From Ligustrum vulgare (Eukaryota > Streptophyta > Magnoliopsida > Lamiales > Oleaceae), in the NCBI GenBank assembly GCA_963555705.1, contig OY743168.1, forward strand, positions 18,730,139 to 18,794,138: 64,000 bases of DNA, read 5' to 3'. The notes beneath the pieces are model-generated. The model did no database searches. It was given only the letters and a program-made list of their open reading frames with translations, and was not told the origin of the DNA. Of the stretch, positions 20,713 to 32,671 are shown piece by piece. Position 1 is the stretch's first letter, and every line of letters begins with the position of its first letter. The translations under genes and the position numbers were made by a program.

Positions 20713-23700
20713 ATGCTTGATGGGTCGAACTTCAAGGACTGGAAAGAGAACGCACTAATTGTTCTCGGCTGCATGGATCTTGACCTTGCTCTCAGGGTTG
20801 AGCAACCGGCTTCTCTTACGGATGCAAGTTCGCCTGATGAAAGGAGGAACTTTGAGAAGTGGGAACGCTCAAATCGCATAAATCTAATGATCATTAAGCG
20901 CGGCATTCCGAAAGCCTTTAGGGGCGCAGTATCTGAAGAGGTAACTAATGCCAAGCAATTCCTTGCCGAACTTGAAAAGCGTTTTGCTAAAAACGATAAA
21001 GCTGAAACAAGCACGCTTCTGCAAAGCTTGATTTCAATGAAGTATAGAGGTAAGGTGAACATAAGGGAGTACATCATGAAGATGTCTCATACTGCTTCAA
21101 AACTTAAGGCACTAAAGCTTGACTTGTCTGATGACTTGCTCGTGCATTTAGTATTGGTATCGCTTCCTGTACATTTCAGTCAGTTTAAGGTCAGTTACAA
21201 CTGTCAAAGGGAGAAATGGACTCTAAATGAGCTCATTTCATATTGTGTGCAAGAGGAAGAAAGGTTGAGGCATGATAGAACTGAAATTGCTAACTTGGCA
21301 AGTACTTCTAAGGATAAGGGCAAGAAAAGAAAAACAGAATATGAAGCTGCTAAGGGTCCAGATCAAAAGAAACCACATAAGGACAAAGATGGTTGTTTCT
21401 TTTGCCTGAAACCTGGACATTTAAAGAAGGATTGTACCAAATACAATGCTTGGCGTGCAAAGAAAGGTACATTTCTTAATTTGGTCTGTTCTGAGGTTAA
21501 TTTAGCTTCAATACCTAGAAACACTTGGTGGTTAGATTCTGGTGCTACTACTCACATAAGTGTTTCTATGCAGGGTTGCATGTTCTGCCGAAAGCCAAAT
21601 GATGCTGAAAGATTCATCTTTGTGGGCGATGGAAAATCGGTGGAAGTTGAAGCAATAGGAACTTTTAGGTTATTATTGGGAACTGGTTTTTATTTGGATT
21701 TGAAAGACACTTTTGTTGTGCCGTCATTTAGACGGAATTTGGTTTCTATTTCCTTATTGGAGAAATCAGGATATTATTGTTCTTTTGGAAATTGTCAGTT
21801 TAGTCTTTCTTTAAATTCAAATATTGTTGGTACTGGTTCATTATGTTCATAAGATAACCTATATTTGCTTGATACTATTGCATCATATAATGAAACCTTG
21901 TATGTGGAATCACGTGGTACTAAGTGAAAATTAAATAAAGAAAATTCGGCAAAACTATGGCACAAGCGCTTAGGTCACATCTCAAAAACTAGAGTTGAAC
22001 GACTTGTGTCAGATGGCATTTTGGATTCCCTCGACTTTACGGACTTTGATGTTTTTATTGATTGTATCAAGGGAAAATAGACCAAAACGAAAAGGTTAGG
22101 TGCTAATAGAACTTCGGACGTCTTAGAATTGATACACACGGATATTTGTGGACCATTCCCTACGGCTTCATGGAATGGTCAACAATACTTTATATCATTC
22201 ATAGACGATTACCCACGTTATGGGCATCTATATCTTATTCATGAAAAGTCTGAGTCACTGGACATGTTCAAAGCTTTCAAAGCTGAAGTTGAGAATCAAC
22301 TCAACAAGAAAATTAAAAACGTTAGGTCTGATCGTGGTGGTGAGTACTACGGCAGATATGACGGTTTAGGTGAACAACGTCCAGGACCATTTGCTAAATT
22401 CCTAGAGGAATGTGGAATCGTCCCACAGTACACCATGTCAGGTTCTCCTAGCATGAATGGTGTAGCTGAAAGACGAAACAGGACTCTTAAGGATATGGTA
22501 AGGAGTATGATTAGTCATTCTACTTTACCAAAATCACTCTGGGGAGAAGCATTAAAGACTGCAGCTTATATTCTGAATAGAGTACCAACTAAAGCTGCTG
22601 CTAAAAGACCTTATGAACTTTGGACAGGCAAAAGGCCCAGTCTAAAGTATTTTCACATTTGGGGATGTCCAGCTGAGGCAAGGCCTTATAGGCCACATGA
22701 AGATAAATTGGACTCCAAAACTGTTAGCAGCTACTTTATTGGTTATTCTGAGTGATCAAGGGGGTACAAATTTTATAATCCCACGCTTAAGTCAATTTTT
22801 GAAACGGGAACTGCAACATTTTTTGAGGATGTTGAGTTTGGGGGGAGAAATAAGGTTAGAGACATTATCTTTGAGGAAGAAGCTGAGGAAGGATCGATTT
22901 CGATTCCTACTGTTACTTTTGACAATGTGCAGGTTTCTATACCTGTCATTGATCAAGAAATATATCCGGAAACGCAGCATGATAATGTTGAAGAAACTCC
23001 CATCCAAAATCCAGAAGTACAAACTCAACAACCTCAACAAACAATACCATTAAGGAGATCCACTCGAGAAAGGAAAAATGCTATTTCGGATGACTATATA
23101 GTATTTCTCCAAGAACATGAGGAAAATAATGGAATGATGAAAAATGATCCAATCAGTTTTCATGAGGCCATGAAGGGTTCTGACTCTCAAAAGTGGATTG
23201 ATGCCATGAATGAGGAGTATAAGTCTATGCAAGACAATAAAGTTTGGGATCTTGTCCCATTACCAGAAGGTGTGAAACCCAGTGGTTGTAAATGGATTTT
23301 TAAAACCAAAAGGGATTCGAAAGGTAATGTGGAAAGATATAAGGTTTGTCTTGTAGCTAAGGGCTTTACACAAAAGGAAGGTATTGACTTCAAAGAGACT
23401 TTCTCTCCGGTTTCAACGAAAGACTCTTTCAGGACAGTCATGGCACTTGTTGCGCATTTTGACCTTGAGTTACATCAGATGGATGTAAAGACGGCGTTTC
23501 TCAATGGAGACATTGATGAGACGATCTATATGGTGCAACCAGAAAACTTCATGTCAGGAGACTCGAGGAATATGGTTTGCAAATTAAAGAAATCCATCTA
23601 TGGACTCAAGCAAGCTTCCCGTCAGTGGTACTACAAATTTCATCAAGTGATCATCTCGTTTGGTTTTGAGATAAATGTTGTTGATGATTGTGTGTATCAC

Positions 23701-24729
23701 AAGCTCAGTGGGAGTAAGCATATTTTCCTGGTTTTGTATGTCGATGACATACTGCTTGTCACTAATGATATAGGCATGTTGCACGAAACCAAGAATTTTT
23801 TGTCAAAAAATTTTGAGATGAAAGATCTTGGGGACGCCTCTTTCGTATTAGGAATTCAGATACACCGGGACCGCTCTCGACGTATTCTTGGATTATCACA
23901 AAAGAGCTATATCGATAAAGTTCTTATAAGGTTTGACATGCAAGATAGTAAACCAGGGGACACCCCTGTTGCTAAGGGAGACAAATTTAGTCTCAATCAG
24001 TGCCCGAAAAATAATCTTGAAGTTAAGGAAATGCAAAAGATTCCCTATGCATCAGTTGTTAGGAGTCTGATGTATGCTCAAGTTTGTACACGTCCAGACA
24101 TAGCGTTCATTGTTGGAATGCTAGGCAGATATGTAAGTAACCCTGTGATGGATCATTGGAAAGCAGCAAAGAGGGTTATGAGGTACTTGAAGAGAACAAG
24201 AGATTGCATGCTTACATACAGCAGATCGGATCAGTTAGAGATCGTAGGATACTCCAATTATGATTTTACGGGATGCCAAGATAGTAGAAGATCCACATCA
24301 GGCTACATATACCTGCTAGCTGGAGGAGCCATTTCCTGGAGGAGTGCTAAGCAGACACTCGTAGCTTCTTCCACTATGGCAGCAGAATTTGTAACTTCTT
24401 ATGAGGCATCTAATCATGGGATATGGCCGCGAAATTTTGTTACCGGGCTGCGCATTCTGAATGGAATTGAAAGACCATTAAAGTTATATTGTGACAATAA
24501 CTCTGCAGTGCTATATTCCAATAACAACAGGAGTTCAACTAAGCCAAAGCACATTGACATTAAGTTCCTGATTGTGAAGGAAAGGGTACAGAGTAGACAG
24601 ATTTTCATAGACCATATTGGGACAAACTCCATGATTGCGGATCCGCTCACTAAGGGATTAGCACCCAAGGTCTTTCACGAGCACACTGCTCGTATGGGTG
24701 TAATATTTCTTGAGGATATTATGATTTAG
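20713..24729 (+). pseudogene. copia gag-pol with four in-frame stops
   Basis: One frame runs the whole length without a frameshift. Gag: LDGSNFKDWKE near the start, then a zinc knuckle CFFCLKPGHLKKDC at about residue 230. Protease: WWLDSGATTHIS. Integrase: [42 protein letters not shown]. Reverse transcriptase: KWIFKTKRDSKG, VKTAFLNGD, IYGLKQASRQWY and the YVDD active site. RNase H: YCDNNSAV to KHIDIKFLIVKE, ending ADPLTKGLAPK. Stops interrupt it at 21850 (TAA), 21925 (TGA), 22078 (TAG) and 22753 (TGA). At least the TAG and last TGA fit single C-to-T changes. The RT to RNase H part (22927-24729) is open for 600 codons. It is most like TNT1-94-type elements; the lineage is not assigned. Confidence 0.93.
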
Positions 24730-25133
24730 TGGGAGTTTGTATTTTGGTTGCTTTATGTTTTGGTTTTGGACACATTTGTGTATTTGGATAATTTTCTGTA
24801 CAGAAATAAAGTATTCAGTTCATTCTACTCTGTTACATTATGTTTGGTATTGATCTCACCTAAGGAATAAAGTCGGACCAATTGAAAATAGGCATGTTTG
24901 GATCACATAACATGTAATTTTCATACTACACTCTCATGATTGATCTATGTCATTTTGTTGTATTGGTATACGTGACCATTGATGGATTTAGTTACGATTA
25001 ATGTAACGAAAGTCGCTTTGATCCTATATTGATATGATTGATGGACGAGATTGTTTGAAAATACCCTTAATAATGATAGCAAATTTTTGAGCTCATAAGG
25101 TTGTACACATTTGTAAGGATACATGTATGGCCC

Positions 25134-25143
25134 AGTGGGAGAT
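25134..25143 (+). promoter_or_regulatory. copia polypurine tract
   Basis: agtgggagat lies directly before the 3' LTR start TGTTGG at 25144, the usual copia arrangement. Confidence 0.8.
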
Positions 25144-25597
25144 TGTTGGATAAAATTCAATAATGTGGGGCCAAACATGTATAAAATAAAATGTGTGGTG
25201 TTATCTTAAGGATTTAGTCAATAAAGTGATCCACTAAAGATTATTCGGGACTAATGGGTATTAAGTGTCGTAAGATGAAAGTGTAGAGACGGATTCAATG
25301 TTTTAAATTGATGAGGGGTCAATTTAATAACATTGAAACACGATAGTTGCCCTACAACTATTTATACAGGTCATGGTCCCCAATTGAGCGTGACTTTTCA
25401 TAATTCTCTGCATCCCCGTCAACAGAGAAGAAACATAAGGAGAAAATTATGAATCGGTTGGAAGGCCATAACCCCGTTCGATCAAACGCAATAATGGATT
25501 TAGGTACGCTTCCGCTTCAGTTTCGATCTTGATAATTACAACATGATATTTGTGGATTTTAGATGAACATTCATCTATATTAAATTCAATTATAACA
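25144..25597 (+). repeat. copia 3' LTR
   Basis: It matches 13345-13797 with about 16 scattered differences by eye. It ends TATAACA and is followed by actac. Confidence 0.93.
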
Positions 25598-27312
25598 ACT
25601 ACTACTACATATTTTTTTCTAGCCATATTGTATTTAAAAAGACTTTTAATCGTTACATTACCGAAAAATGAAAGAATTTTTTAGCGTTGTCATGATTTCC
25701 CACTTAGTTGGCCAAACCAGTTTTAAAAATGCATAATGATTTGGGTAGTCAACTACAGCTTAACGACAACATTGCAACCATAATTCTCACAATCACCATA
25801 ACCTCATGTTTCTTTTCACATTTGACGTTATGTAATGTTAATCTTCATACCAGTTTCTAACATCTCAAAAATGTTTTCACAAAGTTTATCCACAGAATAA
25901 GCCAAAACTTGATATTAAAATGCTCAAGGTAATGAGAAGTGAGAACCAGTGAAATTATTAATAGTGGTTTACGATGCTAGGGTACAAGTTGGTACATACC
26001 ATGAGGGACATTTGCACCTCTTCCTTGGCAACAAGCAGCTCGGAGAGAAGAGACCAAATAAACAGAAGATAATGATTTATCTATATGCAACCGATAATCT
26101 TGAAACTTGCTGATTGCGGCAGAAACTAGTTCAGATTTCATCTTGCAGTGGAAATGTATGGTAAAATCATTAAATTTTGAACCAAGAAATAAGAATTTGA
26201 TTCTGCCACATGTATTCCAGACCCGATTTTGGTTTTATTTGATTGAATGCATTGTGTGTATATATGAAATTTCAAATACACACACATAATTAGTCAATTT
26301 GTTTAAATGAATGTGGCAAAAATATGGTTAAATTATTATGGGTGTCAAAATTCAAAGAGTTTAGGATGACTTCTGACTAAATTCCACAATAATAAATAAG
26401 CCCCAAACCCCTTATTCGGATATAACCTCGGTTTGAGGTCTTTAGATTTTTAATCATTTTCTATTTTCTTTTCAGCCCTGTTTAGGAAAGAAAAAAAATC
26501 ATATTTTTAACAAATTTTGATAAAAATTGATGAAATGTATATTTAAAAAATTGTGTGGCCCATAAAATATATACTTATAATTAATTATTAATTTTGTCTT
26601 TAATAAAAATCTTATTTTTTATGAAAAACAAACAGGCAATCAATTATTCGTTTATTAATAAAATAATATTACATATAAATCAAAAAAATTATCAATTTTT
26701 TAACTACACATCCTCCTAAAAATCACAATTCAAATAAATTCTTTTTTAAACAAAACATCAAACATGAGCATAATAATTTTGTAGTAATGATTTCTATGAG
26801 AATTTTTGGTTTAAAAATAAGATTTTCTTTAATTTATATAATAATATTTTATGGGACAATGACTGACGAGTTTTTGAGGAATAAATTTTAAAGAAGATGA
26901 CAAGGATTATGGTAGCTTTAAATAAAATCAAAATTTTGATTTATGAACTACAAAATACCTAAACTATTTTTTAACAATACACATTTTCTCTCTCTAATTT
27001 TCAATCACTAATTTTTATTTCAAAATTATAAATAAATCAATTTTCTAAATTATTTTTTAACAACACACATTTTCTCTTTAATTTCAATTAATACTATTTA
27101 CCACAAAATCATAAATAAACCAATTTATAAACCAAACAATAAAATTAATCAAACATCACACTCTCTAAATTTAAAAATACCCTTTCTAAACAAAGAATGA
27201 CACTATATTATTTACAAACTTATATACTTTGTTTGGTGACATTGTCTACGTTCATAAATTTATTTATTTATTTTTTGAAGTAATATGCGTAGCTCGTTTG
27301 ATGCAGGAAAAA
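25598..27312. other. AT-rich intergenic region
   Basis: No gene is supported. A diverged copy of the 7.3-8.6-kb AT-rich module lies at about 26600-26780. Tandem-like blocks with acacattttctct and ataaataaacc at 26935-27180 relate to the MITE at 10971. Confidence 0.5.
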
Positions 27313-27315
27313 TTA

Positions 27316-28193
27316 GGTGGCGTTCTGTTTGTATTTTATTTTATATTTTCATTTTCGAAAATGTTTTGTGTTTTCATTTTTGTTTTCAAATTTGCCGAAA
27401 ACGCGTTTGGTTTGTCATTTCTGAAAACTGTTTTTGAAAATGAAAAGCTGGAAAACATGTTCTGCTTGAAATTTTGCAAAACACTATTTAAACTATTTTT
27501 AATTAATTTGCTTGCAGAATACTACTAACTCCAACTCAAATTTCCTTTCACAATACACTAAAAATATGGTTACATGCAATACACTAATGTGAGCATTAAG
27601 AGTCTATATTAATACAGCTTGATCAGGTTCGGGATTTGAGAAAGCTCTACTTCAATTAAAATTCAGAAAATGCAAGTTCTTTCAAAACCACTAGAGTCCA
27701 TTTATCATTGCATTTTTTGAAATATAACAACAAGAATTCTCATTTAATTTTTTTTTTTTAATGTTGATATTGAATTCAATAAAACTTTATTTAAACTAAG
27801 TTCCAAGTTAGGATAATTCTCAAAAAAAAAAAAAAAAAAAAAAAAATCTTTATTTAGGCTTAGTTCCAAGTTAGGATAATTCTAAAAAAAAATAATAAAA
27901 ATAAAAATTTTATATTAAGCTTAGTTCTAAGTTAAGATAATTCTATATTAAAAAAAAAAGAAAAAAAAAAGAAAAAAAAAATTCCCAAAACGCGTTTTCC
28001 GCGTTTTGGATATTTTTTGTCGAAATACACACAAAACGCCCAAAACGATGTTTCGGGCGTTTTCCGTTTTGTGTACAATTTTTTTTTTTTGTTTTCCAAA
28101 ATGCGTTTTCGAAAATGGTAAAGAGAACGCGTTTTTAACGTTTTCGAAAATAAAAACAGAAAACGACCTCAAAACAGCAAAGAGAACAGGGGC
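27316..28193 (+). mobile_element. Tourist-like (PIF/Harbinger) MITE, left copy
   Basis: The ends are GGTGGCGTTCTGTTTG on the left and, inverted, GCCCCTGTTCTCTTTG on the right. They are flanked on both sides by TTA (27313-27315 and 28194-28196), the usual 3-bp duplication of PIF/Harbinger elements. The interior has many ttttcgaaaa palindromes and A-runs but no transposase. A second copy lies inverted at 28424-29746. ORFs called here are by-products of the repeat. Confidence 0.75.
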
Positions 28194-28423
28194 TTAGATT
28201 TTTGAAAAGATGTGTCATTGAAAATAAGTTGAAAGTAATGGATTCTAATAAAAAAAAAAAAATACAATAATACTTGAACACCACATTTGAACAAAGTTGA
28301 AAACTAACTCACCTGAGATGGGATGTGATTGACATTTGGATAAATAAAGTTTGATTTATAAATTAATTTATTTATGATTTTAAGATAAAAAATAATGGTT
28401 AAAATTTGAAGAGAGAAAAATAA

Positions 28424-29746
28424 GACCATGTTCTCTTTACTGTTTTGAGGTTGTTTTCTGTTTTTATTTTCGAAAATGCTAAAAACTCGTTCTCTTTACT
28501 ATTTTCGAAAACAAATTTTGGAAAAAAAAAAAAAAAAAATTATACACAAAATGCAAAACGGTCAAAACGTATTGTGTGTATTTTGATGAAAAATGTCAAA
28601 AGCGCGAAAAACACGTTTTGATTTTTTTTTTTTTTTTAAGAATTATCTTAACTTGAAACTAAGCTTAATATAAAGTTTTTATTTTATTATTTTTTTTATA
28701 ATTATCCTAACTTGAAACTAAGCCTAAATAAAATTATTTATTTATTTATTTATTTTAAATAAATAATTTTTATTTAAAAACTTGTAACTAATTTTAAATA
28801 AAATTTTATTGAATTCAATATCAATATTACAAAAAAAAAAAATTAAGTGAGAATTCTTGTTGTTATATTTAGGGATGACAATGGAGCGGGTTCGGGGCGG
28901 ATCGGGGCCGCCCCGCCCCGCGAAGTCGCGGGGCGGGACAGGTCGGGGCGGGGCGACCTCCCGCCCTGCTAAAGGCCCGATTTTTTTTTTTTAATAAATA
29001 AATTGGTAATGAAATTTTACGTGAAAAATTTAGGCGTTAAACTAGTTAGAATTTTTAAGTTTGAACTTTAAAAATAATATGTATATACTTGAAGAAAAAA
29101 AAACAATAAACAATATAATGGTATAGTGGTTGTATATTCTCATATCCCTAAATTCCACCAATGTTCAATTCTTCTGGACTTCATCAAATTTATTTTAGTT
29201 TCTCATTTCATTATTAAAAAAAAAAAAAAAATTACCGAATCACGGGGCGGGGCGGGTCCGTCCCTCCGCCCCGCAGACCCGGCGGGGCGGGTCAATTCGA
29301 ATCCTTCGGATTTTTTTGCCATCCCTAGTTATATTTCAAAAAATGCACTGATAAGTGAACTCTGATGATTTTGAAATACTTTCATTTTTTGAATTTTAAT
29401 AAAATTAGAGCTTTCTCAAATCTCAAATCCGACCAAACTGCGTTAATATAAACTCTTAATACTTACATTAGTTTGTTTCATGTAACCATATTTTCAGTGT
29501 ATTATGAAAGGATATTTGAATTTTAGTCAGTAATATTCTTCAAGCAAATTAATTAAAAATAATTTAAGTAGCATTCTACAAAATTTCAAACGAAATGTGT
29601 TTTCCAGCTTTTTATTTTCAAAAACAATTTTCAGAAATGACAAACCAAACGCATTTTCAGCAAATTTGACAACAAAAATGAAAACATAAAACACAAAACA
29701 TTTTCGAAAATAAAAATACAAAATAAAATACAAACAGAACGCCACC
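28424..29746 (-). mobile_element. Tourist-like MITE, right copy (inverted, interrupted)
   Basis: The ends are GACCATGTTCTCTTTAC and, inverted, GGTGGCGTTCTGTTTG, with TAA on both outer sides (28421-28423 and 29747-29749). It is collinear with the left copy in opposite orientation. It is split by a 458-bp hAT MITE at 28870-29327; without that and its duplication it is about 857 bp, close to the left copy's 878 bp. Confidence 0.75.
28870..29327. mobile_element. GC-rich hAT MITE
   Basis: The left end TAGGGATGACAATGG is matched by the inverted right end TAGGGATGGCAAAAA. GTTATATT flanks both sides (28862-28869 and 29328-29335), a perfect 8-bp hAT-type duplication. Both ends are made of ggggcgg and ccgcccc blocks in an otherwise AT-rich region; the centre is AT-rich. 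It has no coding capacity. Confidence 0.9.
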
Positions 29747-29749
29747 TAA

Positions 29750-30421
29750 GTGATTTGAGAAATTGTGCAATTTATAAATTGATTTATAAAACAGAAAAAG
29801 GATGGTTACCAAATGGTGGCTAAAACGAGAGAAAAATATGTTTGTTGGAGTAATTAACTCTTAGCAACACAATTTTCAAAATGGACATCTGGTTGTTAAT
29901 TACCCCAACGGAAACTGAGGATATTTGAAACTACATCCTGGAAAACAACAGGGTTAATCACAACTGGATTCAACAACCAGATTCAGAACTTTTTGAGATT
30001 ATAAATCTCATGAAATGAACAAGTAAAAATTAAAGATCTCGAGAAAATTTGGATAATGTTTAATCATAGCTTAGGTAAATCCTAATAACTGACAATGCAT
30101 TATACTGCAGAAACTCAACGCTCCTTCAACTCATAGCATTCATAAGCATGTTTATCTCTACTTAAAATTACTTTTGAATTTCTTCAGTGAATAAAAAAAA
30201 AAAGTAACATAAAAATTATAATTTCTAAAAATAAGTAAAAATAGTAAAAAAAAAAGTTGGGGTTCTGCTACAAAAAACTTTCCACGCAAAGTAAGAACTG
30301 CGTCCCCAAACAGACTTCACATCACAAAATATGACTGAAAAAAATTCACCAGTATAAGTTAATAGACAAAAATTTATAAATAATACTTTATATTATATAA
30401 TATAAGCACAGAATCAAATTT
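29750..30421. other. AT-rich stretch 3' of the candidate small gene
   Basis: Nothing coding is recognised. On the minus strand it follows the stop of the 41-codon ORF and could hold its 3' untranslated region. A gatttataaa block at about 29770 relates to the small MITE family at 10971. Confidence 0.4.
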
Positions 30422-30547
30422 TCAAAAAGCAGAGCCCTCAGATCTCATAGCTTCTAGAATCACGGACGGCTTATCCGATGGGGATCCATCAGAGGCCTTT
30501 AACGCACCACCATCACAACCAAGCAATCGCGTGTATGTGTGCGCCAT
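30422..30547 (-). CDS. candidate 41-residue small protein
   Basis: A 42-codon frame starts at ATG 30547 and ends TGA at 30422. It begins MAHTYTRLLGCDGGALKASD and ends ILEAMRSEGSAF. Base composition is clearly higher in GC than the flanks, and codon use looks protein-like. An in-frame TAG lies 15 bases upstream of the ATG, so the frame is not an open continuation. Upstream on the minus strand is a leader-like stretch: CT-rich and CAC/CTC repeats at about 30585-30615, and aaccctagttcgc at about 30790-30810, a telo-box-like motif often seen near plant start regions. I do not recognise a family. It could instead be the first exon of a longer gene or a chance frame. Confidence 0.35.
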   Translation of the reverse strand: MAHTYTRLLGCDGGALKASDGSPSDKPSVILEAMRSEGSAF

Positions 30548-32671
30548 GTATCTATATATCTATCTATCAATGGTAAAGAGTATAGGAGGAGGAGGTGGTG
30601 GTGGTGGTGGAGGCAGCTGATTATTCCGGAGATGCGCAAAGGCCAACAATGAATCAAACACCACCGTGCCGCATCAATACATTAATTTTTCCATCATTGG
30701 GCAAATTTAATAGAAAAACAATTAAATCTAAAACAATTTGCAAATTCAAGTACACAGCCGTGACATGTAATCGTTGACGGCTTGCAGTGTTAGCGAACTA
30801 GGGTTTTCCGGATAGAGTGGAAGAGATGGGAAATATGATTATATATAGACTATTTTTTTTTTTAAGGGTTTAATCATGTAGTTGGGCTATTCAAGAATTT
30901 GAGATTCATTTCATATTTCGGGCCTGGTCTGTTTAATAAAAGGGTCAAGTCCAAAGCTATTCCAACGGGTAGTTGCATTCTATTACATCCTTCAACTGAA
31001 TTTTATTTAGAATCCGTTTAATTGTGATAGTGAAAATTGAGCAGAAAGAAAGCAAATTTTAGGAAATTGAATTTCTGAAAATTTATTTTTATGAGAATTG
31101 AAAGTTTAATGTGTTTGATTGATTTAATTTTTTAGGTGGAAAACTTGGAGAAATTTTTAAGTTTTGTTTTTGATTGACATTATTTTTCATGAAAAATAAA
31201 ATAATTTTGCTATTTTAATCAAAAATTAATTTTTTAAAATTTTTCATAGGCTTGTATTTGATAATAATAATATTAATTTCTAAAAAAAATGAGTTATTTG
31301 TCATTAACAACAAAAAGGATTAAAAAAAAAAAAATGAATTCCACCAAAACAAGGAAAGTTTCGAAAATCAAGGAAAATTAGAAAATGAATTCCATGAAAA
31401 ATTAAGGCAATCGAACGAGCAAAAGTAGGAAAATAGGGTGAAATTCGTGTTTTTCATGGAAATAATGTGCTATCAAACGAACTCTTACATTAAAAATGAA
31501 CTAATTTTTACTCCATTACTTTTTTCTCTTCAAACCCTACAATTTCTCATGAACAACGCGTCACGAACCTGTGTTACCTCTCTTTTCCTCCGACGAAACT
31601 TCATCGACCTACTCCAGGATGAGGGTGTTGTTGGAAGACGTTGCCATTGAGTTTTTATCAATTTTATAACGTTTTTGATAAAATGTCTAACTGGATATGA
31701 TGAAAAATATCATAAAAAGATGAAAGTGTTAAGGTGTGATACTAAAATTACGCTCTAAATATCATTAAAAAAAATAAAATGTGTCGGGTTGTAATAATAA
31801 ATATTTGAAAAGTATATCGTAAGTATGAGAAATATTATATTATAGTACTTGTTTTGAATAACGTAAATTTCAGTAATAATTTTTTAAAAGTATTAATTAG
31901 TGATTCACTTATACTTTTAAAGGAGATAAGTTTCATTTATGATATCAAAAGTTAGATATTTGTGCCAATGCCTAATTCTTACAAGTATTTCGATTTAGTG
32001 GGTTACGTCATCGATTTTCAATTGAACTATCCCATTGCCGTTGGTTTTCAATTCCCAGTTTCAGTTTACCAGTTTATTTTTTCTCAATTGAGAAACGCAA
32101 TAAAAGTTTAAGGACCTTTTTGAGATGGCTTTAAATAAGTTAAAAGTTACTTTATATTTGTCTGACAATTTTTTTAAAAGTGCTTCAACTAATTATAAGA
32201 GTTTTTAGAGAAAATTGATCAAGTATGTTCCCTCCAAATATACCGTGGAAGTATGAACTATAAGTGCTTTTAGAAACTAGTTTTTAAACGAAAATTAGGG
32301 TTAACTTTTTCTTAAAGCTCTTCTTCAAGTGGAAAAAACTAGATGAAAAAAATCGTTTCCAAACGGACCCTAGTAACCAGCTAAGTGGCTTCCATCCAGC
32401 ATTCCCAACGTATACAAAGAAGTATGTACATAAACCAAGAACAATACAGCAAAAGGACCGTGGTCCAAAATTCTAATAGTTCCATTCAATATATAAGAAG
32501 GCAGTGATAGTATTACACCAGAACATGACACGGTATTCTTAATCAAACTCCGGGAGTTCATTTACAAAAGAAGAAATAAAAAGCAATACTTGTGCAATGA
32601 TGTTCAAGTTACACAGTGTCCATATTACTTACATTCTTTGCTAATGTATCTATAAATCATAAGCTTCGATT
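30548..32671. other. intergenic region between the candidate small gene and the Tubby gene
   Basis: 30548-30840 looks like the promoter and leader of the minus-strand small ORF, with GGT/GGA repeats on the plus strand. 31010-31430 is an AT-rich block with ttttcatgaaaaat and caatcgaac motifs, probably related to the MITE at 39401. About 32370-32671 is probably the 3' untranslated region of the Tubby-like gene. No other gene is supported. Confidence 0.45.

Larger units (their letters stand above)
13345..25597 (+). mobile_element. Ty1/copia LTR retrotransposon, interrupted by a gypsy element
   Basis: LTRs of about 453 bp (13345-13797 and 25144-25597) both start TGTTGGATAAA and end TATAACA. A PBS follows the 5' LTR and a purine tract precedes the 3' LTR. 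Flanks ATTAC and ACTAC make a one-mismatch target duplication. The gag-protease-integrase-RT-RNase H order at 20713-24729 is that of copia elements. The leader is split by a gypsy element at 14899-20220; without it and its duplication the element is about 6.9 kb. The LTRs differ at roughly 16 positions by eye, so the insertion is not recent. Confidence 0.93.

Noticed and set aside
27229..27528. 99-codon ORF and its mirror at 29527-29745
   Set aside because: Both are readings of the two inverted MITE copies, rich in Phe/Lys from TTTTC/GAAAA repeats.
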